Shown here: positions 34,252 to 45,636 of the stretch, in pieces
How positions within the stretch are numbered: position 1 is the stretch's first letter
How the letters are laid out: every line of letters begins with the position of its first letter
From: Streptomyces sp. WMMC940
GTDB taxonomy: Bacteria; Actinomycetota; Actinomycetes; Streptomycetales; Streptomycetaceae
Assembly (NCBI RefSeq): GCF_027460265.1
Contig: NZ_JAPZBC010000001.1
Coordinates: forward strand, 2,383,501 to 2,447,500
Length of the DNA stretch: 64,000 bases
Direction of reading: 5' to 3'
Notes under the pieces: model-generated
The model's database searches: none
Told to the model about the DNA's origin: nothing
Seen by the model: the letters and a program-made list of their open reading frames with translations, nothing else
Position numbers and translations under genes: made by a program

Positions 34252-35775
34252 TCAGGTGGCGGTGACGGCCTCCGCCGCGGCGATCCCGCAGACCCGGGCC
34301 GCGCCGTGAGTGGCCACGTGGAGGGCCCCCCGGGGAGGGGCGGCGTTCAGCCCCATCTCGACGACGATGGTGTCGGGGCGGGCGGCGACGAGGGCGTCCA
34401 GGGACTGCGACATCCAGGGGTGGCGGTGGGCGTCGCGGACGACGGCCACGATGCGCCGTCCACCGGCCGCCATGAGGACGTCGTCGACGGCGGCGTCCGC
34501 GTACGTGCCGGTCTCCGTACCGGGAAGCAGGCGGGCCAGTTCCGCCGCGACGCCCCACGGGGTCTCGTCACCGACGGCGATGTTGGCCACGGGCGTGAAC
34601 GCGGCGACGTACGGCGCGGTGGTCAGCGGTTCACGGGGGTGGTCCCCCACCGTCACGCGCACGGCCCGGCGCGCGGCCGTCAGGCCGATCTCGGCGCCGG
34701 GCGCGGTCCCCTCCTGTGAAGCCGCGCCCGGCTCCGATGCCGCCCCCCTGGCCCCCCTGGTCCAGTCCGCGAGCGCACGCACCCGCGCGGCCGCGTCGGC
34801 CAGTCGTTCCTCGGGCAGCTCGCCCTTGCGCACCGCGGTGACCAGCGCGTCGCGCAGCCGCAGCACGGTGTCCTCGTCGGCCAGGCCGCCGCCGACACAG
34901 ATCGCGTCGGCACCGGCGGCGATCGCGAGGACACTGCCGCGCTCGATTCCGTGGACCGCGGAGATCGCCTGCATCTCCATGCCGTCGGTGACGATCAGTC
35001 CGTCGTAGCCCAGCTCCTGGCGCAGCAGTCCGGTGAGGACCTGCGGGCTCAGGGTCGCCGGGCGATCCCGGTCGAGCGCGGGTAGCAGGATATGCGCGCT
35101 CATGACGGACTTGGAACCCGCCGAGATGGCCGCTCGGAAAGGCTGCAGCTCACGGGAGTGCAGAGTGGCCAACTCCACATCGATCCGCGGCAGGGCGTGG
35201 TGCGAATCGACGGCGGTGTCACCATGTCCCGGAAAATGCTTGGTACACGCAGCGACTCCCGCGGACTGGAGGCCACGGACATACGCGGCGGTGTGCCGGG
35301 CCACCAGGGTGGGGTCGGATCCGAAGGAACGCACCCCGATGACCGGATTGTCAGAGTTCGAGTTGACATCGGCCGACGGGGCCCAGTTGAGGTCCACCCC
35401 GCACTCGGCGAGCCGGCGGCCGAGTTCCGCGGCCACCTCCCGGGTCAGCCCGACGTCGTCCACCGACCCGAGCGCGTAGTTGCCGGGGAAGGAGGAACCG
35501 GTGCGGACCTCCAGCCGCGTGACGTCGCCGCCCTCCTCGTCGATCGCGACGAGGACGTCCTCGCGCTCCGCCCGCAACCGGGCGGTGAGGGCCTTGAGCT
35601 GGCCGGGCGAGGCGATGTTGCGGCCGAACAGCCCGACGGAGGAGAGCCCTTCACCGATCCTGCGCAGCAGCCAGTCGGGGGCTGTGGTGCCGACGAAGCC
35701 GGGCTGCAGCACGGTGAGGGCGTCACGGGTGAGCGTGTCGGTGCGGTCCACGAGCGTTGTCATGAAAGGCGTCAT
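34252..35775 (-). CDS. Glycoside hydrolase family 3 beta-N-acetylglucosaminidase (NagZ-like)
   Basis: 507-residue enzyme that releases GlcNAc from chitobiose or cell-wall fragments inside the cell; no signal peptide is seen. The GH3 barrel contains VAIDEEGGDVTRLE, the NagZ signature KHFPGHGDTAVDSH (general acid/base His near residue 185) and GLIVTDGMEM with the Asp nucleophile. A C-terminal ~150-residue domain follows that short NagZ enzymes lack. The ATG at 35775 overlaps the dasC stop (ATGA), so translation is coupled; ATG 35763 is the alternative. Together with dasABC and nagB it forms an uptake and breakdown route for chitooligosaccharides. Confidence 0.92.
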   Translation of the reverse strand: MTPFMTTLVDRTDTLTRDALTVLQPGFVGTTAPDWLLRRIGEGLSSVGLFGRNIASPGQLKALTARLRAEREDVLVAIDEEGGDVTRLEVRTGSSFPGNYALGSVDDVGLTREVAAELGRRLAECGVDLNWAPSADVNSNSDNPVIGVRSFGSDPTLVARHTAAYVRGLQSAGVAACTKHFPGHGDTAVDSHHALPRIDVELATLHSRELQPFRAAISAGSKSVMSAHILLPALDRDRPATLSPQVLTGLLRQELGYDGLIVTDGMEMQAISAVHGIERGSVLAIAAGADAICVGGGLADEDTVLRLRDALVTAVRKGELPEERLADAAARVRALADWTRGARGAASEPGAASQEGTAPGAEIGLTAARRAVRVTVGDHPREPLTTAPYVAAFTPVANIAVGDETPWGVAAELARLLPGTETGTYADAAVDDVLMAAGGRRIVAVVRDAHRHPWMSQSLDALVAARPDTIVVEMGLNAAPPRGALHVATHGAARVCGIAAAEAVTAT

Positions 35776-36635
35776 CCCTTCACTGCGCCGGCCGTCAGAC
35801 CCGCGGCCATCTTGCGCTGGACGAGGAGGAAGAGGATCACGATGGGGACGGCCATCATCGTGGCGCCGGCCATCATCGGCGCGTACTCGGTGCCGTGCTT
35901 GGTGGTGAAGTTGCCGAGCCAGACGGTGGCGGTCTGGTTCTGCTGACTCATCAGCATCAGGGCGTACAGGTACTCGTTCCACGCCTGGATGAAGCCGTAG
36001 ACGGACGTGGCCACCATGCCCGGGGCGAGCAGCGGGAAGACCACCCGCACGAAGGCGCCGGCACGGGTGCAGCCGTCGACCATCGCCGCCTCCTCCAGTT
36101 CCCTGGGGATGTTGACGATGAACCCGCGCAGCGTCCACACCGTGAAGGGGAGGATGAAGGTGAGGTACGTGATGATCAGGCCGGTGAGCCGGTCGTACTG
36201 GCCCAGGTCGTTCAGGAGCAGGAAGACCGGGATGATCATCGCGACCAGTGGGACCATCTGGACGGCCAGGATGCCCACGATCACGATCTTGCGGCCGCGG
36301 AAGGCGAAGCGCGAGATCGCGAGCGCCGCCAGCATGCCGACCACGATGCCGATGAGCACCACGGCCAGCGAGACGACGAGGCTGCGGCCGACCGGCCCCC
36401 AGAAGTCGGCGATGTCGAAGGCCCGCGAGAAGTTCTCCAGGGTGAACGTCCCGGGGAAGAAGTGCGGGTCCGGGTCGATCGCGTCCTTCGCGGGCTTGAA
36501 GGCCGTGTTCAGCATCCAGTAGACGGGGAAGCCGGCGGCGACGAAGACCAGCAGACCGAGCAGGTTCCAACCGAGCCTGCCGCGGCCGGACCTCCCGGGG
36601 CGGCTCAGGGCGGCGCTCTTGGCCACGGCGCTCAC
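35772..36635 (-). CDS. dasC: Chitobiose ABC transporter permease DasC
   Basis: 287-residue MalG-type inner-membrane permease with six predicted helices, starting at LGWNLLGLLVFVAAGFPVYW. The EAA loop IPRELEEAAMVDGCTRAGAF near residue 200 contacts the shared ATPase. Known role in Streptomyces: with DasA and DasB it imports N,N'-diacetylchitobiose, powered by MsiK, which is encoded elsewhere and not in this window. The GTG at 36635 overlaps the dasB stop (GTGA), and its own stop overlaps the start of the GH3 gene. Confidence 0.95.
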   Translation of the reverse strand: MSAVAKSAALSRPGRSGRGRLGWNLLGLLVFVAAGFPVYWMLNTAFKPAKDAIDPDPHFFPGTFTLENFSRAFDIADFWGPVGRSLVVSLAVVLIGIVVGMLAALAISRFAFRGRKIVIVGILAVQMVPLVAMIIPVFLLLNDLGQYDRLTGLIITYLTFILPFTVWTLRGFIVNIPRELEEAAMVDGCTRAGAFVRVVFPLLAPGMVATSVYGFIQAWNEYLYALMLMSQQNQTATVWLGNFTTKHGTEYAPMMAGATMMAVPIVILFLLVQRKMAAGLTAGAVKG

Positions 36636-37636
36636 TCGACTTCTCCGATCTTGAGCATCTGGCGCATGTAGACGGCGACCACGCCGAGCAGCAGGACGAC
36701 CGTGACCAGGGCGATCGCCGAGCCGCCGCCGTAGTCGTTGACCACGAAGGCCTTGTCGTACGAGTACGTCGTCAGCAGCTGGAACTCGGCCTCCGGACGG
36801 CCGCCCCGCATCACGAAGACCTGCGGGAACACGCCCATGTCCCAGATGACCGAGAGCGTCGTGAGCATCACGATGATGGGCTTGAGGACCGGCAGGGTGA
36901 CGTAGCGGAAGACGCCCCACGAGCCGGCGCCGTCGAGCCGGGCGGCCTCCTCGAGCTCCTTGGGCACCTGGGTGAGTCCCGCGCTGAGCGTGATGACCAC
37001 GAAGGGCACGGCGCCCCAGACGACGAGCAGCATGATGACGGCGAGGCCCTGGGGGCCGCTGGCGAACCAGTTGTGCCCGATCATGTCGACGCCCGGCAGC
37101 CTGCTGAGCAGCCAGTTGAGGACTCCGTAGTCGGTGTCGAACAGCCATTTGAAGATGGCGGTGGCGACGATGATGGGCATGCCCCAGCCGGCCACGAGCG
37201 CGATGTTGATCAGCGTCTTCACCCAGCCGGACACCCGCTGCAGCAGCAGGGCTGTGAGCATGCCGAGGACCATGGTGAGGATCACCGCGCCGCCGGCGAA
37301 GACGATCGTCCGGACGACGACGGCCCAGAACTCCCCGTCCCCGAGGATCTTGGCGAAGTTGGCGAAGCCGACCGACTCGGGCTCCTGGAAGCCCCACAGC
37401 TGCGGCTGCCCGAACTTCTGGAACGAGAGGGTGACCAGCCGGGCCAGCGGATAGCCGAGGACCAGCAGCAGGACGAGCAGGCAGGGGGCGAGCAGGGTCC
37501 ACGGGAGCGCGGCCCCGCCGCCCGCGCGCCGCCGCACGGCCGGCCTTCCCGCTCCCCCGGACCCCCCACCGGCACCCGGGACTGTTGACGGCCGCGTCGG
37601 CGGCACCTTGGCAGTGGTTGTGTCTGCGGCACTCAT
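36632..37636 (-). CDS. dasB: Chitobiose ABC transporter permease DasB
   Basis: 334-residue MalF-type permease. A ~45-residue Pro/Gly-rich cytoplasmic N-terminus is followed by six helices, the first being LPWTLLAPCLLVLLLVLGYP. The EAA loop VPKELEEAARLDGAGSWGVF lies near residue 225. It pairs with DasC to form the channel for chitobiose. The ATG at 37636 lies 73 bp after dasA on the same strand, and the dasA, dasB, dasC and GH3 genes form one transcription unit under the dre sites at 39087-39127. Confidence 0.95.
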   Translation of the reverse strand: MSAADTTTAKVPPTRPSTVPGAGGGSGGAGRPAVRRRAGGGAALPWTLLAPCLLVLLLVLGYPLARLVTLSFQKFGQPQLWGFQEPESVGFANFAKILGDGEFWAVVVRTIVFAGGAVILTMVLGMLTALLLQRVSGWVKTLINIALVAGWGMPIIVATAIFKWLFDTDYGVLNWLLSRLPGVDMIGHNWFASGPQGLAVIMLLVVWGAVPFVVITLSAGLTQVPKELEEAARLDGAGSWGVFRYVTLPVLKPIIVMLTTLSVIWDMGVFPQVFVMRGGRPEAEFQLLTTYSYDKAFVVNDYGGGSAIALVTVVLLLGVVAVYMRQMLKIGEVE

Positions 37637-37709
37637 CGGCGCTCCCAGCGGTCCCTCTCCTCGTACGGGAGCAGGGCCCCGTCGTCGGCGACGGGGCCCT
37701 GCCGGAAGG

Positions 37710-38990
37710 TCACTTGGTGTTGATGACCTCGTCGATCGCCTCGTCGGCCGCCTTCGCGGCCTCCTCGACCGACTTCTTGCCGGTGCCGATCTCCTGGAGC
37801 ATCGTCTTCAGGGTCTGGGCCTTCTCCACCTGGCCCCAGCCCGGTGCCATCGGGACGAACCAGTTGGACTCGGCGGCCGTGGCCGGCACGACCGTCTTCG
37901 GGTCGTTCTTCAGGGTCGCCAGATCCGTCTTGTTGTTGGGCAGGTTGCCCTTGGCGAGCAGGCCCTTCTGGCCCTGGGCGCCGGTGAAGGCGTTGATCCA
38001 CTCGGCGGCGACGCCCTGCGCCTCGGACTTGACCGGGATGGCGAGGTCGGAGCCGCCGAGGAAGACGGGGAGCGGCTGACCGGACGGGCCGGGCATCACG
38101 AAGGTCTCGAGCTTGTCGGCGAGCTTGCCGACCTTGTCCGTCTCCGGGGCCGCCGCCGCGCCGCCCTCCCACGCCGCACCGAAGATGGCGGCCGCGTTGC
38201 CCTGGCCGAACACGATGTGGCGGTCGGACTCGTCCTTCGTCTTGTCGCCGTGCATGTACTTGTCGAGGATGGACTTGTACTCGTTGAGGCCCTTGATGGA
38301 CTCGGGCGAGGAGAGGTTGGCCTTCCACCGGCCGCCCTCGTTCTCGGCGATGGAGCCGCCGGCGCCGTAGACGAAGGACATCGCGGCGTACCAGTCGGGC
38401 GAAGGCTGGTACCAGGCGCTGAACTTGGCGCCCTTCTTCTTCTGGATCTTGTCGAGGGCCGCGGTCAGCTCGGCGTACGTCTTCGGGGGGGCCGTCACTC
38501 CGACCTCGGCGGCGATGTCCTTGCGCCAGGTGCCGACACGGCCACCGGCGTAGTACGGGACGCCGTAGGTCTTGCCGTCGTAGGTGACGGACTCCCTGAG
38601 GCCGTCGAGCCAGGCGTCGGACTGGTCGAACTGCTCCGGGTCGACCTCGGCGAAGGCGCCCTTGACCATGTAGCCGAGCATCTCGGTGTTGCCCATCTCG
38701 ACGACGTCGGGGGCCTTGTCGGTGGCGAGGACGGCGTCGAGCTTGGCGTTCTTGTCCGGCCAGCCGTAGTACTCGTGCTTGATCTTGATGCCGGGGTGCT
38801 TCTTCACGACCGCGTCGTCGGCCGCCTTCACCAGCTCGGGCCAGTTGTTCTGGGCGTCGACCGTCAGCCAGACGGTGAGCTCCTTGACGTCCGCCCCGGC
38901 CTTGTCCCCGCCCTTGTCGCCGTCACCACACGCGGCAAGGCCGACCATCATGCCCGCGACGCCGATCGCCGCGATGAGCTTGCGCTTCAC
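37710..38990 (-). CDS. dasA: Chitobiose-binding lipoprotein DasA
   Basis: 426-residue family 1 solute-binding protein that captures chitobiose outside the cell. Signal peptide KRKLIAAIGVAGMMVGLAAC with lipobox GLAAC, followed by a Gly/Asp/Lys linker. ELTVWLTVDAQNNWPELVKA and APDVVEMGNTEMLGY fit the family, and aromatic residues in SAWYQPSPDWYAAMSFVYG are likely sugar contacts. The GTG at 38990 has GGAGGG 4 bp upstream; a longer frame is rejected because it would bury the signal peptide. It is divergent from dasR, with DasR sites between them. Confidence 0.96.
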   Translation of the reverse strand: MKRKLIAAIGVAGMMVGLAACGDGDKGGDKAGADVKELTVWLTVDAQNNWPELVKAADDAVVKKHPGIKIKHEYYGWPDKNAKLDAVLATDKAPDVVEMGNTEMLGYMVKGAFAEVDPEQFDQSDAWLDGLRESVTYDGKTYGVPYYAGGRVGTWRKDIAAEVGVTAPPKTYAELTAALDKIQKKKGAKFSAWYQPSPDWYAAMSFVYGAGGSIAENEGGRWKANLSSPESIKGLNEYKSILDKYMHGDKTKDESDRHIVFGQGNAAAIFGAAWEGGAAAAPETDKVGKLADKLETFVMPGPSGQPLPVFLGGSDLAIPVKSEAQGVAAEWINAFTGAQGQKGLLAKGNLPNNKTDLATLKNDPKTVVPATAAESNWFVPMAPGWGQVEKAQTLKTMLQEIGTGKKSVEEAAKAADEAIDEVINTK

Positions 38991-39086
38991 GCCACCCTCC
39001 TCAGGGATGCTGCAACCCCCCGCCCACCGCGAGGACATACGGAGCCATACGCCGAGTACTGCTCGTGGGGCTGGGACTTGGTCTTT

Positions 39087-39102
39087 AATGGTTTAGACCA
39101 GT
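39087..39102. promoter_or_regulatory. dre (DasR operator) 1 in the dasA-dasR interval
   Basis: Core TGGTTTAGACCA (39089-39100), flanked by A and GT, differs from the dre consensus core at one base. It lies ~100 bp upstream of dasA. Confidence 0.8.
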
Positions 39103-39111
39103 ACCCGGGAG

Positions 39112-39127
39112 CTTGGCCTAGACCTTT
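39112..39127. promoter_or_regulatory. dre (DasR operator) 2 in the dasA-dasR interval
   Basis: CTTGGCCTAGACCTTT resembles dre with two or three mismatches and is 25 bp (centre to centre) from the first site. Paired dre sites upstream of dasA are known in S. coelicolor. Confidence 0.6.
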
Positions 39128-39284
39128 AGGGGTGTCAAGGGTGTATAAGAAGGGCTGTCGTGTCCGTTATCGGACCGACACCTGAGGGAGGGCGACGACC
39201 CGTGACCGGACCGTGCCACCATGTGAGCCGCAAGCAACGGAGGAGCCGGTGACGGCAGCACCACACGAGTCGGGAAGGCAGGCC

Positions 39285-40052
39285 ATGGCCACGGACGGGG
39301 CCGGCACCGAGCCGGAGAACGGGACGGCGACCCGGACCGCGCGCGTGCCCAAGTACTACCGCCTCAAGAGGCACTTGCTGGACATGACGGAGACGCTGCC
39401 GCCCGGCACGCCCGTCCCGCCGGAGCGCACGCTCGCCGCCGAGTTCGACACCTCGCGCACGACGGTGCGTCAGGCGCTCCAGGAACTCGTCGTCGAGGGG
39501 CGGCTGGAACGCATCCAGGGCAAGGGCACGTTCGTCGCCAAGCCCAAGGTCTCCCAGGCCCTCCAGCTGACCTCGTACACCGAGGACATGAAGGCGCAGG
39601 GCCTGGAGCCCACGTCGCAACTGCTGGACATCGGCTACGTGACGGCCGACGACACGCTCGCCGGACTGCTGGACATCGCACCCGGCGGACGCGTCCTGCG
39701 CATCGAGCGCCTCCGGCTGGCGAGCGGCGAACCGATGGCGATCGAGACCACGCACCTGTCGGCGAAGCGCTTCCCCGCGCTACGGCGGTCGCTGGTGAAG
39801 TACACCTCGCTCTACACCGCGCTGTCCGAGGTGTACGACGTCCACCTCGCCGAGGCCGAGGAGACGATCGAGACCTCGCTGGCAACCCCTCGCGAGGCGG
39901 GCCTGCTCGGCACGGACGTCGGTCTGCCGATGCTGATGCTCTCCCGGCACTCGCTGGACGCCGGCGGCGAGCCCGTGGAGTGGGTCCGATCGGTCTACCG
40001 CGGCGACCGCTACAAGTTCGTGGCCAGGCTGCAGCGGCCCGAGGCGGGCTGA
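39285..40052 (+). CDS. dasR: GntR-family global regulator DasR
   Basis: 255-residue HutC-subfamily repressor. The N-terminal winged helix covers [13 protein letters not shown] to [37 protein letters not shown] (residues ~20-85). The effector domain follows, with [17 protein letters not shown] and [14 protein letters not shown], and binds glucosamine-6-phosphate. Known biology: DasR represses the das, nag and pts genes and links GlcNAc to development and antibiotics. The ATG at 39285 matches the S. coelicolor protein as I recall it; a GTG at 39249 with GGAGG 5 bp upstream would add 12 residues and is a serious alternative. Confidence 0.96.
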   Translation: MATDGAGTEPENGTATRTARVPKYYRLKRHLLDMTETLPPGTPVPPERTLAAEFDTSRTTVRQALQELVVEGRLERIQGKGTFVAKPKVSQALQLTSYTEDMKAQGLEPTSQLLDIGYVTADDTLAGLLDIAPGGRVLRIERLRLASGEPMAIETTHLSAKRFPALRRSLVKYTSLYTALSEVYDVHLAEAEETIETSLATPREAGLLGTDVGLPMLMLSRHSLDAGGEPVEWVRSVYRGDRYKFVARLQRPEAG

Positions 40053-40096
40053 ACGCCCCGCCCGCACGGGCACCGCTGGAAGCCGCTGCGATCCGC

Positions 40097-40134
40097 CCCG
40101 CGGGCCGGCCGCCCTCGGGGCGGCGGCCTGCGGG
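40097..40134 (+). terminator. Terminator after dasR
   Basis: Imperfect GC-rich stem of about 15 bp with small bulges, 45 bp after the dasR stop. Confidence 0.55.
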
Positions 40135-40215
40135 ACTCGTCGGGTCCTCGCTCCTCGCACCAGTCGTTGCCGTACCGATATGTGAGCCGGGGGTGACGCT
40201 GGCGGAACGGTCGCC

Positions 40216-40221
40216 TAGATT
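40216..40221 (+). promoter_or_regulatory. -10 box TAGATT of cstA
   Basis: TAGATT lies 43 bp before the cstA ATG. No clear -35 is seen at the normal spacing. Confidence 0.45.
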
Positions 40222-40264
40222 GCCTGCGCGTTACAGGTGATCACGACGGGACGGGAGCCACACC

Positions 40265-42480
<2,216 letters not shown>

Positions 42481-42484
<4 letters not shown>

Positions 42485-42705
42485 GTACCGTGGGAGCCAT
42501 GACTGCGGTGGGCGGAGTACGGCGGGCGGTGAACTGGATCCGCTGGTACGTGCGCGAGGTCTCGGGCGAGTCGGTGTACGACCGTTACGTGGCCCATGCA
42601 CGGTCGCACGACCCCGACGCGGAGGTCATGTCCCGCCGCGAGTTCGAACGCTGCCGCATGGACGAGCGGGAGGCCGACCCCCGCAAGGGGTTCCGCTGCT
42701 GCTGA
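42481..42705 (+). CDS. YbdD/YjiX family small protein, CstA partner
   Basis: 74-residue protein of the YbdD/YjiX (DUF466) family. VRRAVNWIRWYVREVSGESVYDRYV and the C-terminal CRMDEREADPRKGFRCC contain the conserved Tyr and Cys residues. In E. coli such proteins are encoded with CstA/BtsT transporters and are needed for transport. The GTG at 42481 overlaps the cstA stop by 4 bp; an ATG at 42499 gives a 68-residue form closer to the usual length. Both starts are plausible. Confidence 0.9.
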
Positions 42706-42727
42706 GCGTCCGCGCCGAAGGCCGCAC

Positions 42728-42768
42728 ACGGGCCTCCGCGTTCCCCGCCGGGGAACGCGGAGGCCCGT
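42728..42768 (+). terminator. Terminator after the cstA operon
   Basis: Perfect 19-bp stem with a 3-nt loop, 23 bp after the stop. Confidence 0.8.
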
Positions 42769-42892
42769 CGCCTTACCCGCGGGGCACGCTGCCCTGACGG
42801 CACCGTGGCGCGGCCCGGCTCCGTACGGACACCCGGACCGGACGGGCGTCCGTGTCCGCCCGTCTCCGTGCCCGGGCCTCGAGCGGTCACGA

Positions 42893-42939
42893 CACAACAT
42901 GTGGGGGGTTCCGCAACTCACCGCCCCCACATGTATGCT
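42893..42939 (+). promoter_or_regulatory. Paired NrdR-like boxes and -10 region of nrdAB
   Basis: Two ACATGT-centred sites, ACACAACATGTGGGG (from 42894) and CCCCACATGTATGCT (to 42939), have centres 32 bp apart, about three helical turns. That is the arrangement of tandem NrdR boxes in front of nrd genes. They also form an 11-bp inverted repeat (42897-42907 and 42924-42934). TATGCT (42934-42939) could be the -10. Confidence 0.5.
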
Positions 42940-42944
42940 CATGC

Positions 42945-43104
42945 TCGCTGTCGCCGCAGGGGAATCCGGTGGGAATCCGGAACTGTCCCGCAACGGTGTG
43001 ACGGTGTGCGCGGGCCTGATCCAGGTCCTCGTACGCCCGTGAGTCCGAGGACCTGCCGACGGTGCGCCCGGACCCTCCGGCCCGGGTGCCCAGACGTCCG
43101 GGCC
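42945..43104 (+). ncRNA. Cobalamin (adenosylcobalamin) riboswitch upstream of nrdA
   Basis: The leader contains the cobalamin core, with paired GGGAATCCGG and GGGAATCCGGAACTGTC-type segments, CCCGCAACGGTGTGA (42988-43002), and the closing GTGAGTCCGAGGACCTGCCG (about 43039-43058). A GGCCCGG/CCGGGCC hairpin at 43079-43104 may be the expression platform. Class Ia nrd genes of Streptomyces are known to be shut off by B12 in this way, so that the B12-dependent class II enzyme is used instead. Borders are approximate. Confidence 0.85.
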
Positions 43105-43199
43105 TCGCGGAAAAGGCCGGTGGACGCGGTCCGCCCTGCCCGGGTGTGCGTCCGTGCCCCTGCCCCGCCGGCCCCCAACCGAGCGAGGGAGAGCACCCC

Positions 43200-45581
43200 G
43201 TGACCATCGCGCCGCCCGATCCTGCTTCAGCGCAGCTCGCCGACGGACCAGGCACCGCGCTCCTGCGGACCCTGACCGAGCTCACCGCGGACCTGCCCGA
43301 CGCCGACCCCGGCCGGGTCGCCGCCGCCGCCCTCCGGGGCCGGCACGCGGGCTCGGACGAGGCCGAACTGCGCGAACTGGCCACGGAGGCGGCCGCCGGC
43401 CTGATCTCCGAGGACCCGGCGTACTCCCGGCTCGCGGCCCGGCTGCTCACCCTCACCATCGCGGAGGAGGCCGCCGGGCAGGGAGCGACCGCGTTCTCCG
43501 CCTCCATCGCCGTGGGAAGCCGCGAGGGGCTGATCGCGGACCGCACGGCCGCGTTCGTCCAGGCCCACGCCCGGCGCCTCGACTCGCTGGTCGACCCGGC
43601 CGCCGACGACCGCTTCGGCTACTTCGGCCTGCGCACCCTCTACAGCCGCTACCTGCTCCGGCACCCCATCACCCGCGAGGTCATCGAGACCCCGCAGTAC
43701 TTCATGCTGCGCGTCGCCTGCGGTCTCGCCGAGGACGACTCCCTGCGCGCCCTGGACGAAGTGGCCTCCCTCTACGGGCTGATGAGCCGCCTCGACTACC
43801 TGCCGTCCTCCCCCACGCTCTTCAACTCCGGCACCCGGCACCCCCAGATGTCGTCCTGCTACCTGCTGGACTCGCCGCTGGACGAGTTGGACTCCATCTA
43901 CGAGCGCTACCACCAGGTCGCACGGCTCTCGAAGCACGCCGGCGGCATCGGGCTGTCGTACTCCCGCATCCGCTCCCGCGGTTCGCTCATCCGCGGCACC
44001 AACGGGCACTCCAACGGCATCGTGCCCTTCCTGCGCACGCTGGACTCGTCGGTGGCGGCCGTCAACCAGGGCGGTCGGCGCAAGGGCGCGGCCTGTGTCT
44101 ACCTGGAGACGTGGCACGCGGACATCGAGGAGTTCCTGGAGCTGCGCGACAACACCGGCGAGGAGGCGCGCCGCACGCACAACCTCAACCTGGCGCACTG
44201 GATCCCCGACGAGTTCATGCGCCGGGTGAACGCCGACGCCGACTGGTCGCTGTTCTCCCCCGCCGACGTGCCCGACCTCGTGGACCTGTGGGGCGACGAC
44301 TTCGACGCCGCCTACCGCAGGGCGGAGGCCGCCGGACTCGCCCGCCGCACCATCCCCGCCCGTGAGCTCTACGGGCGCATGATGCGCACCCTCGCCCAGA
44401 CCGGAAACGGCTGGATGACCTTCAAGGACGCCTCCAACCGCACCGCCAACCAGACCGCGGAGCCCGGCACCGTCGTCCACTCCTCCAACCTCTGCACCGA
44501 GATCATCGAGGTCACCGACGACGGCGAGACCGCCGTCTGCAACCTCGGCTCGGTCAACCTCGGCGCGTTCGTGGTGCAGGACGCCGCCGACGGCGGGGAC
44601 GTGATCGACTGGGAGCGGCTGGACGACACCGTCCGCACCGCCGTCACCTTCCTCGACCGGGTCGTCGACATCAACTTCTACCCCACCGAGCAGGCCGGCC
44701 GCTCCAATGCCAAGTGGCGCCCGGTGGGCCTCGGCGCCATGGGCCTCCAGGACGTCTTCTTCAGGCTGCGGCTGCCCTTCGACTCCGCCGAGGCGAAGGC
44801 CCTGTCGACGCGGATCGCGGAGCGGATCATGCTGGCCGCCTACGAGGCGTCCTGCGACCTCGCGGAGCGCAACGGGCCCCTCCCCGCCTGGGAGCGGACC
44901 CGCACCGCACGCGGGGTGCTGCACCCCGACCACTACGACGCGGAACTCGCCTGGCCGGAGCGCTGGGCCGCGCTGCGCGAGCGCGTCGCCGCCACCGGCA
45001 TGCGCAACTCGCTCCTCCTCGCGATCGCGCCGACGGCGACGATCGCGTCGATCGCCGGTGTGTACGAGTGCATCGAGCCGCAGGTCTCCAACCTCTTCAA
45101 GCGCGAGACCCTCTCGGGCGAGTTCCTCCAGGTCAACTCCTACCTGGTGGACGACCTGAAGAAGCTCGGCGTGTGGGACGCCCAGACGCGTGAGGCGCTG
45201 CGCGACTCGGGCGGCTCGGTGCAGGGCCTGAACTGGATCCCGGCGGAGGTCCGGGCGCTGTACCGCACCGCCTGGGAGATCCCCCAGCGCGGCCTGATCG
45301 ACATGGCGGCGGCGCGCACCCCGTTCCTCGACCAGTCCCAGTCGCTGAACCTGTTCATGGAGACGCCGACCATCGGCAAGCTCTCCTCGATGTACGCGTA
45401 CGCGTGGAAGCAGGGCCTGAAGACCACGTACTACCTGCGCTCCCGCCCCGCGACCCGGATCGCCCGCGCCGCCTCGGGCGCGGCGCCGGCCGCCGCCACC
45501 ATCCCCGTCCAGCAGGCGGCCGACCCCGACGCCGTCGCCTGCTCCCTGGAGAACCCGGAGTCCTGCGAGGCCTGCCAGTAA
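43200..45581 (+). CDS. nrdA: Class Ia ribonucleoside-diphosphate reductase alpha subunit
   Basis: 793-residue catalytic subunit that reduces ribonucleotides to deoxyribonucleotides. After ~150 N-terminal residues, including a reduced ATP-cone region, the ten-stranded barrel shows SSPTLFNSGTRHPQMSSCYL (first redox Cys). It continues with NLCTEIIEVTDDGETAVCNLGSVNL-type residues (active-site Asn, Cys, Glu) and AIAPTATIASIAGVYECIEP. The C-terminus SLENPESCEACQ supplies the CxxC pair for thioredoxin re-reduction. The GTG at 43200 has GAGGGAGAG upstream. nrdB follows 55 bp later. Controlled by a B12 riboswitch and probably NrdR. Confidence 0.96.
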   Translation: MTIAPPDPASAQLADGPGTALLRTLTELTADLPDADPGRVAAAALRGRHAGSDEAELRELATEAAAGLISEDPAYSRLAARLLTLTIAEEAAGQGATAFSASIAVGSREGLIADRTAAFVQAHARRLDSLVDPAADDRFGYFGLRTLYSRYLLRHPITREVIETPQYFMLRVACGLAEDDSLRALDEVASLYGLMSRLDYLPSSPTLFNSGTRHPQMSSCYLLDSPLDELDSIYERYHQVARLSKHAGGIGLSYSRIRSRGSLIRGTNGHSNGIVPFLRTLDSSVAAVNQGGRRKGAACVYLETWHADIEEFLELRDNTGEEARRTHNLNLAHWIPDEFMRRVNADADWSLFSPADVPDLVDLWGDDFDAAYRRAEAAGLARRTIPARELYGRMMRTLAQTGNGWMTFKDASNRTANQTAEPGTVVHSSNLCTEIIEVTDDGETAVCNLGSVNLGAFVVQDAADGGDVIDWERLDDTVRTAVTFLDRVVDINFYPTEQAGRSNAKWRPVGLGAMGLQDVFFRLRLPFDSAEAKALSTRIAERIMLAAYEASCDLAERNGPLPAWERTRTARGVLHPDHYDAELAWPERWAALRERVAATGMRNSLLLAIAPTATIASIAGVYECIEPQVSNLFKRETLSGEFLQVNSYLVDDLKKLGVWDAQTREALRDSGGSVQGLNWIPAEVRALYRTAWEIPQRGLIDMAAARTPFLDQSQSLNLFMETPTIGKLSSMYAYAWKQGLKTTYYLRSRPATRIARAASGAAPAAATIPVQQAADPDAVACSLENPESCEACQ

Positions 45582-45636
45582 CTCCGCCCCGCATCCGCAC
45601 ACCACCACTGGAGGACGGCGCCCCGCGCCGGCTGCT

